DNA of 64,000 nucleotides from Phytobacter palmae (GTDB lineage: Bacteria; Pseudomonadota; Gammaproteobacteria; Enterobacterales; Enterobacteriaceae): NCBI GenBank assembly GCA_900112785.1, contig FONB01000001.1, forward strand, positions 248,001-312,000, given 5' to 3'. Position 1 is the first letter of the stretch; each line of letters opens with the position of its first letter. The position numbers and the translations under genes are program-made. Under the pieces are notes generated by a model. The model ran no database searches. It was not told the DNA's origin and was given only the letters and a program-made list of their open reading frames with translations. This document shows positions 54,546-63,495 of this stretch, one piece after another.

Positions 54546-55439
54546 ATGGTTAATTTCCGCCGTATCGATTTGAACCTGCTGATGACGCTGGATGTACTGT
54601 TGACTGAACTTAACGTGACGCGGGCCGCGCAGCGGCTCAATCTGTCGCAGCCTTCGGTCAGCGTACAGCTTGCCCGCCTGCGGGAGATCTTTGGCGATCC
54701 GCTGTTGCTGCCAGGGCCGCGCGGCATGCAGCCCACCGCCCGCGCCGATGAACTACGATTGCCGCTGCGTCAGGCGCTTGATGCGCTTGAAAGCGCTGTA
54801 TCGTCCGGCAGGACTTTCGATCCGGCAAGGGCCGATCTGACCTGGCGGATCGCGGCCACGGATTACACCGAGTCGGCCGTGGTGTTGCCTGCGCTTAATC
54901 GTCTTCGGTCGGCTGCGCCAGGCACCCGGCTGGCACTCTTCGAACTGAACCCTGCACAGATGTTGCGCCAGGCAGAGCGTGGCGATGTCGATCTGATCTT
55001 TCATACTCGTGAAGGATCGCCGCCTTCCCTGCATCAGCGACTGTTGTTTACCGAACGCTATGTACTGGCCGGGCGACTGAATCACCCGGCCTTAAAACGG
55101 CGCCCGACGCTGGCGCAGTTCTGCACGCTGGAACATGTGATTGTGTCGCCGGAGGGCGGGGGCTTTAGTGCGATAACCGACGAAATGCTGGCAAAAAGTG
55201 GGCTGACACGGCGTGTGGTTCTCTCTGTGCCACATTTCCTGTTTATGCTGGAAGCGCTGGCGACCAGCGATCTGGTGGCCGTGCTGCCGGAACGTCTGGT
55301 GAAAAAGTCCGGGGCCTTGCAGGTGGTGGACCCGCCCGTGCCGCTGCCGGGGTTCGATATGTTGATGCTCTGGCATGAGCGTCTGCACCGCGACCCGGCG
55401 CACCAGTGGCTGCGGCAACACTTACTCGACTGCCTTTAA
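54546..55439 (+). CDS. LysR family regulator
   Basis: A 297-residue LysR regulator. The winged HTH (4-62, FRRIDLNLLMTLDVLLTELNVTRAAQRLNLSQPSVSVQLARLREIFGDPLL) is followed by a substrate-binding domain. It is divergent from the quinone oxidoreductase and ends 19 bp before fosA, with which it may be cotranscribed. The inducer is unknown. Confidence 0.87.
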   Translation: MVNFRRIDLNLLMTLDVLLTELNVTRAAQRLNLSQPSVSVQLARLREIFGDPLLLPGPRGMQPTARADELRLPLRQALDALESAVSSGRTFDPARADLTWRIAATDYTESAVVLPALNRLRSAAPGTRLALFELNPAQMLRQAERGDVDLIFHTREGSPPSLHQRLLFTERYVLAGRLNHPALKRRPTLAQFCTLEHVIVSPEGGGFSAITDEMLAKSGLTRRVVLSVPHFLFMLEALATSDLVAVLPERLVKKSGALQVVDPPVPLPGFDMLMLWHERLHRDPAHQWLRQHLLDCL

Positions 55440-55458
55440 TTTCTGCTGAGATAATAAT

Positions 55459-55878
55459 ATGTTAAAAGGCCTGAATCACCTGACGCTCGCGGTCAGCGAT
55501 ATCGCCAGTAGCGTCGATTTTTATCATCACCTGTTGGGGCTGCCTCTGCATGCACGCTGGGATAGCGGCGCGTACCTGAGCTGCGGCGAGCTGTGGCTCT
55601 GCCTGTCGCTGGACGCCCGGCGGCGCTACATTTCTCCGCAGGAGAGTGACTACACCCACTATGCCTTTAGCCTTGATGGAAATGATTTTGCCGTGTTTGT
55701 GGCACGTCTTGCGCAGGCGGGGGTGACGTCATGGAAAGAGAACAAGAGCGAAGGGGAGTCGTTCTATTTTCTCGATCCGGACGGACATAAGCTGGAAGCC
55801 CATGTGGGCAGCCTCGCGCAACGTCTGGCCGCCTGTCGCGCGAAACCGTACAAGGGCATGATGTTTTTTGACGAGTAG
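55459..55878 (+). CDS. fosA: fosfomycin glutathione transferase FosA
   Basis: A 139-residue glyoxalase-fold metalloenzyme that adds glutathione to fosfomycin, opening its epoxide. Expected Mn(II) ligands are His7 (LNHLTL), His67 (DYTHYAF) and Glu113 (DGHKLEAH). The ESDYTHYAF and [15 protein letters not shown] blocks define FosA. The usual KLELHVG reads KLEAHVG here, a small change next to the metal glutamate. The protein is closer in pattern to the Klebsiella/Kluyvera FosA than to Enterobacter FosA2. Chromosomal context beside a LysR gene, with no mobile element, indicates intrinsic resistance. Confidence 0.92.
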   Translation: MLKGLNHLTLAVSDIASSVDFYHHLLGLPLHARWDSGAYLSCGELWLCLSLDARRRYISPQESDYTHYAFSLDGNDFAVFVARLAQAGVTSWKENKSEGESFYFLDPDGHKLEAHVGSLAQRLAACRAKPYKGMMFFDE

Positions 55879-55922
55879 TCCCCGATCAGCGCCGCGTCGC
55901 GCCGCCGGGGAAATAGTCTCCC

Positions 55923-56585
55923 TTATCCCAACCAGACAGACAGCTCCACATCCTCATTAAACGGCGTGGACAAATAACCGTTTTCTGGCGAACGGACTTT
56001 TTCCAGATAGAGTGGGTAATAATCGGCGTTATCGGCGACGATCAGCGCACCTTTCCTCAGACGAGGTTCCAGTAAATCCAGGATCTCCGGGTAGAGCGAT
56101 TTCGCGCCGTCAAGCAGAACCAGATCAATCGCATCAGGCAGATCCTGGCGCAGGGTTTCCAGCGCATCGCCTTCGCGGATCTCAATCAGGTCGCTCACGC
56201 CGCCCAGGTTAAAATGTTGCCGTGCGCGCGCCGCTTTGGATGGTTCGAACTCACAGGTAATCAGCCTGCCGCCGCCGTTATCGCGCAGCGCCGCCGCCAG
56301 ATGCAGGGCTGAGATCCCAAACGAAGTGCCGTACTCGACAATATTGCGCGCGTTGCTGTTGCGCGCCAGCATATACAGCAGTGTGCCGGTCTCTTTTGAC
56401 ACCGGAAGCCACAGATCTTTCAGGCGCCCGTAGAGATCCCGGTAGTCAGTTTTGCTCTGTAACAAGCGCATCTGTTCCTCTTCGGAAACATTATCCAGCG
56501 CGGTGCTGGTGGTTGCTTCGGCCTCGGCAAACAGACGCTCCAGTAACAATGACAGCGGCGCGGTGGTGAGGGTGGTCATGGTCAT
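55923..56585 (-). CDS. O-methyltransferase (COMT-like, class I SAM)
   Basis: A 220-residue SAM-dependent O-methyltransferase. Motif I is VEYGTSFGISALHLAAAL, the acidic post I CEFEP, then DLVLLDGAKSLYPEIL with the metal-binding aspartate and IVADNADYYPLY. It belongs to the divalent-metal catechol/caffeoyl-CoA-type family; the substrate is unknown. It is divergent from a TetR gene with two overlapping palindromes between, so the pair probably forms a substrate-responsive unit. GGAGA precedes the ATG. Confidence 0.82.
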   Translation of the reverse strand: MTMTTLTTAPLSLLLERLFAEAEATTSTALDNVSEEEQMRLLQSKTDYRDLYGRLKDLWLPVSKETGTLLYMLARNSNARNIVEYGTSFGISALHLAAALRDNGGGRLITCEFEPSKAARARQHFNLGGVSDLIEIREGDALETLRQDLPDAIDLVLLDGAKSLYPEILDLLEPRLRKGALIVADNADYYPLYLEKVRSPENGYLSTPFNEDVELSVWLG

Positions 56586-56606
56586 GCAGGTCTCCAGTAA
56601 TAAATG

Positions 56607-56663
56607 TGACGAATTATTCGCATTCAGAATATGATGGATTCGTCATATTCACTATTCGCATTC
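56607..56663. promoter_or_regulatory. overlapping operators between methyltransferase and TetR genes
   Basis: GAATATGA/TCATATTC (56627-56650) and TGACGAAT/ATTCGTCA (56607-56645) are nested perfect 8-bp inverted repeats. ATTCGCATTC is repeated directly at 56616 and 56654. They are likely TetR operators controlling both divergent promoters. Confidence 0.6.
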
Positions 56664-56684
56664 CTTTAGCCGGAGACTCTACAA

Positions 56685-57317
56685 ATGACATCCCGTTCAA
56701 CCCCGCGTATTTCCTCACGTAAACAGCCACGGCAGGCACGTTCTACCGCGCTGGTGACCGCAATTCTGGAAGCCGCTATTCAGGTTTTAGCCGAGGAAGG
56801 GGCACCGCGTTTTACCACCGCGCGGGTGGCGGAACGTGCCGGTGTGAGCATCGGGTCGGTGTATCAGTACTTCCCCAATAAGGCCTCGATTCTTTTCCAG
56901 CTCCAGCTTGAAGAGTGGCAGCGTACGACCGCAATCCTGCGGGATATTTTGCAGGACACACGTACTTCGCCGCACCAGCGTATACGCACGCTGGTGCTGG
57001 CCTTTGTGCGCTCGGAGTGTGAAGAGGCGGCGATGCGCACCGCGCTTGATGACGCCGCCCCCTTGTATCGCGATGCGCCTGAGGTGATGGCAGCAAAAGC
57101 TGCGGGGGAGGGGATTTTTCAGGCTTTTATGCAGGAGGTGCTACCGAATGCGACACCAGCAAAACAGGCGCTGGTCTGTGAACTGGTGACCACCACCATT
57201 GGCGTGGTGGGCAAGGCGTTTTCGACAGCGCCACGTAGCGAGGCGGACATTGCCGCATTTGCGGCGGAGCTGGGGGAAATGGTGTGCGGATATCTGCAGT
57301 TGAAGGAAGAAAAGTGA
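56685..57317 (+). CDS. TetR family regulator
   Basis: A 210-residue regulator with HTH at about 17-65 (RSTALVTAILEAAIQVLAEEGAPRFTTARVAERAGVSIGSVYQYFPNKASIL). The C-terminal domain matches the TetR_C group with a helical ligand pocket. It is divergent from the O-methyltransferase and probably represses it. Confidence 0.87.
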   Translation: MTSRSTPRISSRKQPRQARSTALVTAILEAAIQVLAEEGAPRFTTARVAERAGVSIGSVYQYFPNKASILFQLQLEEWQRTTAILRDILQDTRTSPHQRIRTLVLAFVRSECEEAAMRTALDDAAPLYRDAPEVMAAKAAGEGIFQAFMQEVLPNATPAKQALVCELVTTTIGVVGKAFSTAPRSEADIAAFAAELGEMVCGYLQLKEEK

Positions 57318-57385
57318 CGCGGCGGCGATTGAAAAATCATTTGTAAGGTTTATATATATCAGGTCGCCATAATCTGAGGAAATCT

Positions 57386-57910
57386 ATGGACGGGGAAGGG
57401 AGTCAGCGGTTATTGCAGCCGGGCGAGATCCGTCTGGCCAGAAGTGTTTTCGGTAATAGTATTGAATATCACAAAATCTGGGTGCATCACGATAGCTATT
57501 TCCCGTTTGGCTTACAGCCCCAAAGCGCGGGAATGGCGCCCGATGGCGAACTCTATTTTCGCGAATGGTACCGGAACGATTTTTCGCGAGAGTCTCATCC
57601 TTTCCAGCATATATTTATTCATGAACTCAGCCATATCTGGCAGCGTAATCGCGGCATGAATGTGCGTGTTAATGGCTTAATCAGTGGGCTGGTCAGCTAT
57701 CGCTATCATTTAAACGGGCAGCCGTTACGACGTTATTCGATGGAGCAGCAGGCGCAAATCATTGCCGATTATTTCATTCTCAAAACTTACGGCTATGCTT
57801 CCTGGGTGGCATTAAGAGCGAGAGGCGATGTGACGCTGGACGGAGATCTCCGTGAGTCCCGCATGTTGCCTGAATATCAAAAAACATTGCAGGGGTTTCC
57901 ATGGTGCTAA
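57386..57910 (+). CDS. vgr-related zinc metallopeptidase-like protein (possible T6SS effector)
   Basis: A 174-residue soluble protein without signal peptide. HELSHIWQRNRGM (about 77-89) is a HExxH zinc motif; DGELYFREWYRNDFSRE and QAQIIADYFILKTYG are also typical of the proteins annotated 'vgr related', which are found beside VgrG genes. GAGGAA supports the ATG. The stop overlaps the start of a lipoprotein gene by ten bases. I infer a toxin- or chaperone-like partner of type VI cargo; peptidase activity is untested. No VgrG is in the window. Confidence 0.65.
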   Translation: MDGEGSQRLLQPGEIRLARSVFGNSIEYHKIWVHHDSYFPFGLQPQSAGMAPDGELYFREWYRNDFSRESHPFQHIFIHELSHIWQRNRGMNVRVNGLISGLVSYRYHLNGQPLRRYSMEQQAQIIADYFILKTYGYASWVALRARGDVTLDGDLRESRMLPEYQKTLQGFPWC

Positions 57911-58335
57911 GAAGGGGGATAACACGCGGTATATTATTACTGGCGTCCCTGGTGGCACTGACGGGTTGTCCGGGTTCAGGCGACAGGCTAAGAGCCGATG
58001 AAACGACTTCGGTGAGACGTACAGCTAATAATGACGTCTGTTTTGCTGTACATAATGCACAAGATTACCAGCCTGTTTTTATCTCTATTAATCACCGCGC
58101 CATTCCGCCGCCGAAACAAAAATATACCCTGATGCCGCCTTTAACGGTGAAAGATGCGCAACTGTGTATTCCACCCTCTTTCTATACTTTCACCGGTAAC
58201 GGGCAATTTATCGTTAAGTACATCCTTAAATCGAGAACCCAAAGCCTGCCAGCGCGCAGCGTCGTGGTCGGGGTTGAAGCTTTAAAAGGGGAAATTTACG
58301 CCTTCCCCCTGGCGAATAATGAAATAACTCGCTAA
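57901..58335 (+). CDS. periplasmic lipoprotein, putative T6SS immunity type
   Basis: A 144-residue lipoprotein: signal ILLLASLVALTGC with lipobox LTGC, followed by a small beta-rich domain (NNDVCFAVHNAQDYQPVFISI) with two further cysteines. It resembles proteins labelled 'putative T6SS immunity periplasmic lipoprotein'. Overlap with the metallopeptidase-like gene by ten bases suggests a matched pair. Confidence 0.6.
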   Translation: MVLRRGITRGILLLASLVALTGCPGSGDRLRADETTSVRRTANNDVCFAVHNAQDYQPVFISINHRAIPPPKQKYTLMPPLTVKDAQLCIPPSFYTFTGNGQFIVKYILKSRTQSLPARSVVVGVEALKGEIYAFPLANNEITR

Positions 58336-58372
58336 AGGATGATGTTAAGACGGAACAGTAAAAGGAGGCTCC

Positions 58373-59332
58373 ATGGCCGGTTCTCTGGCGCTGGCGGCAG
58401 GCCAGCTTTCTCTTAATGCGTGGCAGGGGAAGTGGGATGAGGTCCTGGCTATCCTCGAACAATATCCGTCGCTGATTAATCATGTTTCTCAGGGAAAAGG
58501 GTATTCCGCACTGCATCAGGCTGCGTGGCACGGTGCGGATTTAACGGTCATTGGGCGCCTGGTGCAGTACGGCGCGGATACCCAACTCAAGACACACGAT
58601 AAACAGCAAACGGCGTATGACATTGCCGTTAATAAGCATCCTCAGCGCGAGGATCTGCGGTTTGTGCTCCATCCGGCACCGCGCACACTCGCCCAGTTGA
58701 TGCGTAAGATTTTCTCCCAGGGCATGCCGGAATTAATGCATCACCCCGATAAGTTGTTGATGGACAATCTGGTGATGTTGCTCAGTGATGAAGAGTGTGT
58801 TGCCCCCACGGCGAGCGCGAAGGAGCGCTTTTATGGTGCCTTTCTGGCGATGACGGGAACATCGCTCTCTACACCTTTTGAACCCCACGCCTCGATTCCC
58901 CCGAACTGGTGGGTGAATACCGATTACTGGCGTGATGAATTTTTACCTCAACTGCTGGCGCTGGAAAAATGCAAATCATGCATTCCGCTGGAACACAGCT
59001 GGGCGACGATCGGCGATCTGCTTACACCGGAACTCTCTGGCTGGGGACTCCGGGGCGATCCCTGGTTATGGATGGAGATGCGCAAATCGTTATCCCGTGT
59101 CCCGCTGCCGGACACGCTAAAAGATCTGACCGCGCTGCTGCGTAACGTTGTGCTCGCGCGAACCAATTCATCCATGCTGGATGAAGATGCCGTTTATGTT
59201 CCGCGTTTTTGTCGCGGCGGTATGAGCAGCGGCCATATTTCACTGCGTTTCTGGGAACAGAAAGGCATCCCTGCCATTGTGCAGCGCGCCGGGTGGCTAA
59301 GGGAGATGTGGGGGGCGGGGGAGCGAGGGTAA
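58373..59332 (+). CDS. ankyrin-repeat protein
   Basis: A 319-residue protein without signal peptide. Two ankyrin repeats occupy about 20-100 (GYSALHQAAWHGADLTVIGRLVQYGADTQL and the following DKQQTAYDIAVNKHP). The C-terminal 220 residues match nothing I recognise. AGGAGG precedes the ATG, 37 bp after the lipoprotein. Ankyrin proteins accompany some effector cassettes as immunity or adaptor proteins; here that is inference. Confidence 0.65.
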   Translation: MAGSLALAAGQLSLNAWQGKWDEVLAILEQYPSLINHVSQGKGYSALHQAAWHGADLTVIGRLVQYGADTQLKTHDKQQTAYDIAVNKHPQREDLRFVLHPAPRTLAQLMRKIFSQGMPELMHHPDKLLMDNLVMLLSDEECVAPTASAKERFYGAFLAMTGTSLSTPFEPHASIPPNWWVNTDYWRDEFLPQLLALEKCKSCIPLEHSWATIGDLLTPELSGWGLRGDPWLWMEMRKSLSRVPLPDTLKDLTALLRNVVLARTNSSMLDEDAVYVPRFCRGGMSSGHISLRFWEQKGIPAIVQRAGWLREMWGAGERG

Positions 59333-59339
59333 GATGCAT

Positions 59340-59396
59340 CTTGTTCACGAAACATGTTTGTTCATGCTGCGTGAACAATGGTCATTCGTGAACAAG
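59340..59396. promoter_or_regulatory. 57-bp nested palindrome of TTGTTCA half-sites
   Basis: Outer arms CTTGTTCACGAA (59340-59351) and TTCGTGAACAAG (59385-59396) are perfect. Inside, TTGTTCA (59358-59364) and TGAACAA (59372-59378) are also perfect. Half-sites on each side are 17 bp apart. It begins 8 bp after the ankyrin stop; no U-tract follows. It looks like a four-site operator or a recombination/structure element. Confidence 0.5.
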
Positions 59397-59809
59397 AAGG
59401 TTCAGTTAACGCCCTTCAATGTCGTCACAACGTACTTGCGATTGCACAGATAAAGGGTGTTTATACTTGTTTCCAGCATACCGGGCGAAGAGGCTGGATG
59501 GTTTCACCGAAGCCTTTAACCTGCGCCAGATATTGCGAGCTATGCTCAAAGCGCCATGAAAATTGCAGGGTATCCACAATAACTTCCTTCACCCACCTTC
59601 CACTTCCGGAGAAAACCAGCGCAAGACAACTGTGCCTCCCGACGGGCGAGGATACGTTCCGTGCGCTTAAAATTTACGCATATTGCCTCTGTGGAATGAG
59701 TGTGTAGGCTGAGGCTTTGTACGCAAAATCTGCAGCAGGCGACAACGCGTTGCGTCCGATATTGCGCGTTTCTCCTGCTTTTCAGCATGACGAAGAGGGA
59801 GAGAAAGCC
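59397..59809. other. intergenic region with possible gene remnant
   Basis: No intact gene is visible. On the minus strand, about 59463-59680 forms an open frame without a start codon, reading SGSGRWVKEVIVDTLQFSW then FEHSSQYLAQVKGFGETI to a TAA. This might be the C-terminus of a lost gene. I do not recognise the family. Confidence 0.25.
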
Positions 59810-60775
59810 ATGAATACCATGAAAGCCGCAGTCTATTATCAGCCAGGCAAACCGGATGTTCTGCACTATCGCGATCTGCCCCTGCCTGTTTGCGGCCCGG
59901 ATGATGTCCTGGTGAAAATTGAAGCCATTGCGCTTGAAGGCGGTGATTTAATTAATCGCGCCACCGCAGCACCGGAGCCACAGGGGACCGTGCCTGGTTA
60001 TTCGGCGGCGGGCAGTATCGTTGCCGTCGGCGCAAACGTGAAAGACCGCCATCCGGGCCAGCGGGTCGCAACCATTGCCCTTGCCGGTTCTCATGCACAA
60101 TATCGTGTGGCCCCCGCAGCGTGGTCCTGGATTATCCCGGATGGGCTGGATGTGGCCGCCGCTGCAGTCATCCCCGTGAGTTTTGGTACGGCTGCGCGAG
60201 CCTTGTTTTCACGCCTGAATCTTAAGGCCGGTGACACGTTGCTTATTCAGGGCGGGGCCGGTGGCGTTGGTATCGCGGCTATACAACTGGCAAAAGCCCG
60301 GGGCGCACGCGTGATGGCAACGCTTTCCGGTGGCGAGCGTGTCGGGCTGCTTACTCAACTCGGGCTGGACGTGGCGCTGGACTACCGCCAGCAGGACATC
60401 GTGGCGGAAGTGAAGCGGCTGACGGAAGGCGCCGGGGTGGACAGCGTATTGGATCTCGTGGGGTCAACACTGGATCAATCCCTTGCCTGTCTGCGCGAAT
60501 GGGGAACCGTAGTGCTGGCAGGCAATGCGGGTGGAACTCCGCATGTCGATTTGTTGGCCTTACAACAAAAGAATCAATATCTTAGCGGACTGTTCTGGGG
60601 GCGAGAGCTTTCCCATGACGAGGCCAGAGCGTCTGTCGATAAGCTGCTTCTGGACGCACGGGACAAGCGATTTAGCGTCGTGATCGACAAGCAGTTTGCA
60701 CTGGCTGACGTAGTGGAAGCACATCGCTATGCCGAGGAAAATCCTCTACTTGGTCGCATCATTCTACGCCCCTGA
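59810..60775 (+). CDS. zinc-independent quinone oxidoreductase (MDR family)
   Basis: A 321-residue medium-chain dehydrogenase/reductase of the QOR type. The GroES-like part contains VPGYSAAGSIVAVGANVKDRHPG, the Rossmann fold LIQGGAGGVGIAAIQLAKARGARV. The zinc-binding cysteines of alcohol dehydrogenases are absent. It would use NADPH to reduce quinones or enones. GAGGGAGAG and homology set the start at 59810 rather than at the open frame's beginning at 59717. Confidence 0.85.
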   Translation: MNTMKAAVYYQPGKPDVLHYRDLPLPVCGPDDVLVKIEAIALEGGDLINRATAAPEPQGTVPGYSAAGSIVAVGANVKDRHPGQRVATIALAGSHAQYRVAPAAWSWIIPDGLDVAAAAVIPVSFGTAARALFSRLNLKAGDTLLIQGGAGGVGIAAIQLAKARGARVMATLSGGERVGLLTQLGLDVALDYRQQDIVAEVKRLTEGAGVDSVLDLVGSTLDQSLACLREWGTVVLAGNAGGTPHVDLLALQQKNQYLSGLFWGRELSHDEARASVDKLLLDARDKRFSVVIDKQFALADVVEAHRYAEENPLLGRIILRP

Positions 60776-60899
60776 ACGCAACGCCAGCCTGCGTGGCTGG
60801 CATTTATCTCTTTCGCATTCCATGCTCTTTCACACCTGCGTTTCTTGATACTTATCATGATAACTATTATTCTCCTCCCGGCTCAATGAAGGATCTCAC

Positions 60900-61367
60900 A
60901 TGACAGAAGACGAACTGTTTGCCCGCAGGCCGCTGGGAATGCGAATGGCGATGATTGTGCGCCAGTGGCGCGCCACGATTGATCATGCGCTTTCCGATAC
61001 TGGCCTCACTCAGTCTGGCTGGACGGTTCTGATGCAGCTTAGCCAGTTGGGCGATAACGTCTCGATCAGTGAACTGGCGGAAGTGCAGGGCATCGAACTG
61101 CCGCCGCTGATGCGTACCCTCACGCAGCTTGAAAACCAGGGGTTGCTTGCGCGCACCACATCGCCCTATGACAAGCGCATCCGTCTGCTGGCGCTTACGC
61201 CGGAAGGCCATGCCATGCTGGAGAAAATCACCCGTGTGATTGAGGCCTGCCAGGAACGGGCGGCGCAAAACATCCCTGCTGAGAATATGCATATTTTCAG
61301 CGCTACATTGAATCAGATCGCCTGCAATTTGCGGATTATCCGCGAAGAAGATAACAAGACTAAATAA
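60900..61367 (+). CDS. MarR family regulator
   Basis: A 155-residue MarR regulator: GLTQSGWTVLMQLSQLGDNVSISELAEVQGIELPPLMRTLTQLENQGLL is the winged helix, with the wing DKRIRLLALTPEG. AAGGA precedes the ATG. It is followed after 3 bp by the adaptor gene of an efflux pump, so it presumably autoregulates the operon and senses a pump substrate. Confidence 0.88.
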   Translation: MTEDELFARRPLGMRMAMIVRQWRATIDHALSDTGLTQSGWTVLMQLSQLGDNVSISELAEVQGIELPPLMRTLTQLENQGLLARTTSPYDKRIRLLALTPEGHAMLEKITRVIEACQERAAQNIPAENMHIFSATLNQIACNLRIIREEDNKTK

Positions 61368-61370
61368 ACC

Positions 61371-62438
61371 ATGATGACGCCAGAACAAAAGTTTGCCCGC
61401 TGGGTAAGGGTGAGTATTGCCTCTTTCCTGTTGATGTTTGTCTACTTTATCGTTGCCGATATCTGGATCCCGCTGACGCCGGACTCCACCGTGATGCGCG
61501 TGGTAACGCCGGTATCGTCGCGCGTTTCTGGCTATGTCGCGAAGGTCTACGTGCAGAATAACAGTGTGGTGAAGAAGGGCGACCTGCTCTACGAACTGGA
61601 TACCACGCCGTTTAACAACCAGGTAGAAGCCGCGCAAATCGCGCTGGCGCAGGCGCGTCTTACCAATCAGCAGCTGGATGCGCAGATTGCGGCAGCCGAA
61701 GCGAACCTGAAAACCGCACAGCTCACCGCGCAAAATGACAAAGTGACCTTCGACCGCTATCAGCGTCTGGGGGCGATGCAAAACGTCTCGCAATCTGACC
61801 TGGATAAAGTTCGCACTACCTGGCAGAGCAGCGTGCAGTCGGTGAATAACCTCAACGCCACGATTCATGCTCTGACTATTGAGCGTGGCGAGCGCGATGA
61901 CAGCCGAAACGTGACGCTGCAAAAATATCAAAATAGCCTTGAGCAGGCGCAGCTCAATCTTGGCTGGACGCAGGTGCGAGCCGAGGTTGACGGTAAGGTG
62001 AGTAACCTGCAACTGAGTCCCGGCTACTATGCCGCTGCCGGTAGCGCAACCCTGGCGCTGGTGCATGACAGTGCCGATATCGTGGCGGATTTTCGCGAGA
62101 AAAGTCTACGTCACACTCACGCCGGTACTGATGCCGCCGTAGTGTTTGATGCCCTGCCGGGCCATGTGTTTCACGGCCATGTCACCAGCAGCGATGCCGG
62201 GGTGTTAGCCGGACAAGAAGCGGTCAACGGAGAGTTGTCGCAACCGGAAACCTCCAACCGCTGGGTGCGTGACGCGCAGCGTATGCGCATTCACGTGGCG
62301 CTGGATGACGCGCTGCCGAAATCCCTGCCGACCGGCGCGCGTGCCACCGTACAGCTGTATAACAGCGAAGGGCCGTTTGCCCGTTTCTTCTCGGGGCTGC
62401 AAATCCATCTCGTCAGTTGGTTGCATTATGTCTATTAA
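61371..62438 (+). CDS. HlyD/EmrA-like membrane-fusion protein
   Basis: A 355-residue adaptor with one N-terminal TM helix (VSIASFLLMFVYFIVADIWI). Lipoyl-like halves are VVTPVSSRVSGYVAKVYVQNNSVVKKGDLLYELD and VRAEVDGKVSNLQLSPGYYA, flanking a long helical hairpin. It pairs with the DUF2955 membrane protein, whose start overlaps its end by 11 bases. Confidence 0.87.
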   Translation: MMTPEQKFARWVRVSIASFLLMFVYFIVADIWIPLTPDSTVMRVVTPVSSRVSGYVAKVYVQNNSVVKKGDLLYELDTTPFNNQVEAAQIALAQARLTNQQLDAQIAAAEANLKTAQLTAQNDKVTFDRYQRLGAMQNVSQSDLDKVRTTWQSSVQSVNNLNATIHALTIERGERDDSRNVTLQKYQNSLEQAQLNLGWTQVRAEVDGKVSNLQLSPGYYAAAGSATLALVHDSADIVADFREKSLRHTHAGTDAAVVFDALPGHVFHGHVTSSDAGVLAGQEAVNGELSQPETSNRWVRDAQRMRIHVALDDALPKSLPTGARATVQLYNSEGPFARFFSGLQIHLVSWLHYVY

Positions 62439-63495
62439 TACCCTGGCGCGCGTATTTACGCCGCACGGTAATATCGTTTACACGGCGAATGATTTTCGCC
62501 AGACGTTGCGCATTGTATTTGCCGGGATGCTCGCGCTGAGCATCTCAAGCTTTTACAACACCAGCTATGGCGTCTTTTATGTCGTCTACCCGGTGATGTT
62601 GCTTTCGCTGGTGCCGATGTTTAACCGCCACGTGGCAAAACAGTTTATCTTTAGCGCGGTGCTGAATTGCGTCGAAATGGTATTAATCATCGGCTATTTG
62701 TCGAAATGGCCGCTCATCATGACGCTGGTGGTATTTGGTCTGTATGTCATGCGGTTTCGCTTTATGAGCAAGGGGCCGCTGTTCCTGTTTGGCTCCGCCG
62801 GGGTGGTGTGTCAGAGCACGATGCTGAACTTCATGAGCTACCCGACCAGCGACTGGCACACGCTGATTTTCTCCAATATAGAAGCCAGTGTGATGGCGGT
62901 GGCGCTCAGCGCGCTGATGAATTATCTGATCCCGGATGTGGATCCACGCAATCCACCGCCACGGATCGAAAAAAGCGATGCCCGCGTGCGCCTTGAATCC
63001 CTGCTCTCCGGGACCGTGGCGACGATGATCTTTGTTGTGTTCCAGATAAGCGATCTCAGTGATTCCCTGTCAGCGCTGATGGCGGGTATTTTGATCCTGT
63101 TTCCGATGCATTATCGCGGCGCGGTGATGAGTTCGTTATGGCGTGTGGTGGGGGTAATTCTCGCCTGTCTGTATATCCTGCTGGTGCAGCTGATTCTCTA
63201 CAATCACAGTAGCCATATGTTGCTGATGATGCCGCTGATCGGTCTCGGGCTGGCATTTAGCGCACGGCTGCATGTGATGGAAAAGGTGGGGGCGGGCGTC
63301 GGCTTTGCCAGCGTTACGACCATCGGCATTATGTTCGGGCAGAACCTGCACCCGGATACCGATCTGGTGTTCAGCGATCTTTATCGTATTGTGTCGGTGA
63401 CGGTCGCCCTGTTGGGCACGCTGACGATGGTGTTTCTGGTGCACCTGCTCTTAAATCGCTTCGAGGCGACACGGTTTGTGATTGAAGATCAGTAG
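62428..63495 (+). CDS. DUF2955 (FUSC-like) inner-membrane protein
   Basis: A 355-residue membrane protein with two blocks of hydrophobic helices separated by a short cytoplasmic region (DPRNPPPRIEKSDARVRLES), as in the DUF2955/aromatic-acid exporter group. With the MFP it likely forms an efflux pump under MarR control. The start at 62428 (MSINTLARVFTPHG) overlaps the adaptor end; its stop overlaps the convergent DUF2164 gene by 7 bp. Confidence 0.83.
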   Translation: MSINTLARVFTPHGNIVYTANDFRQTLRIVFAGMLALSISSFYNTSYGVFYVVYPVMLLSLVPMFNRHVAKQFIFSAVLNCVEMVLIIGYLSKWPLIMTLVVFGLYVMRFRFMSKGPLFLFGSAGVVCQSTMLNFMSYPTSDWHTLIFSNIEASVMAVALSALMNYLIPDVDPRNPPPRIEKSDARVRLESLLSGTVATMIFVVFQISDLSDSLSALMAGILILFPMHYRGAVMSSLWRVVGVILACLYILLVQLILYNHSSHMLLMMPLIGLGLAFSARLHVMEKVGAGVGFASVTTIGIMFGQNLHPDTDLVFSDLYRIVSVTVALLGTLTMVFLVHLLLNRFEATRFVIEDQ

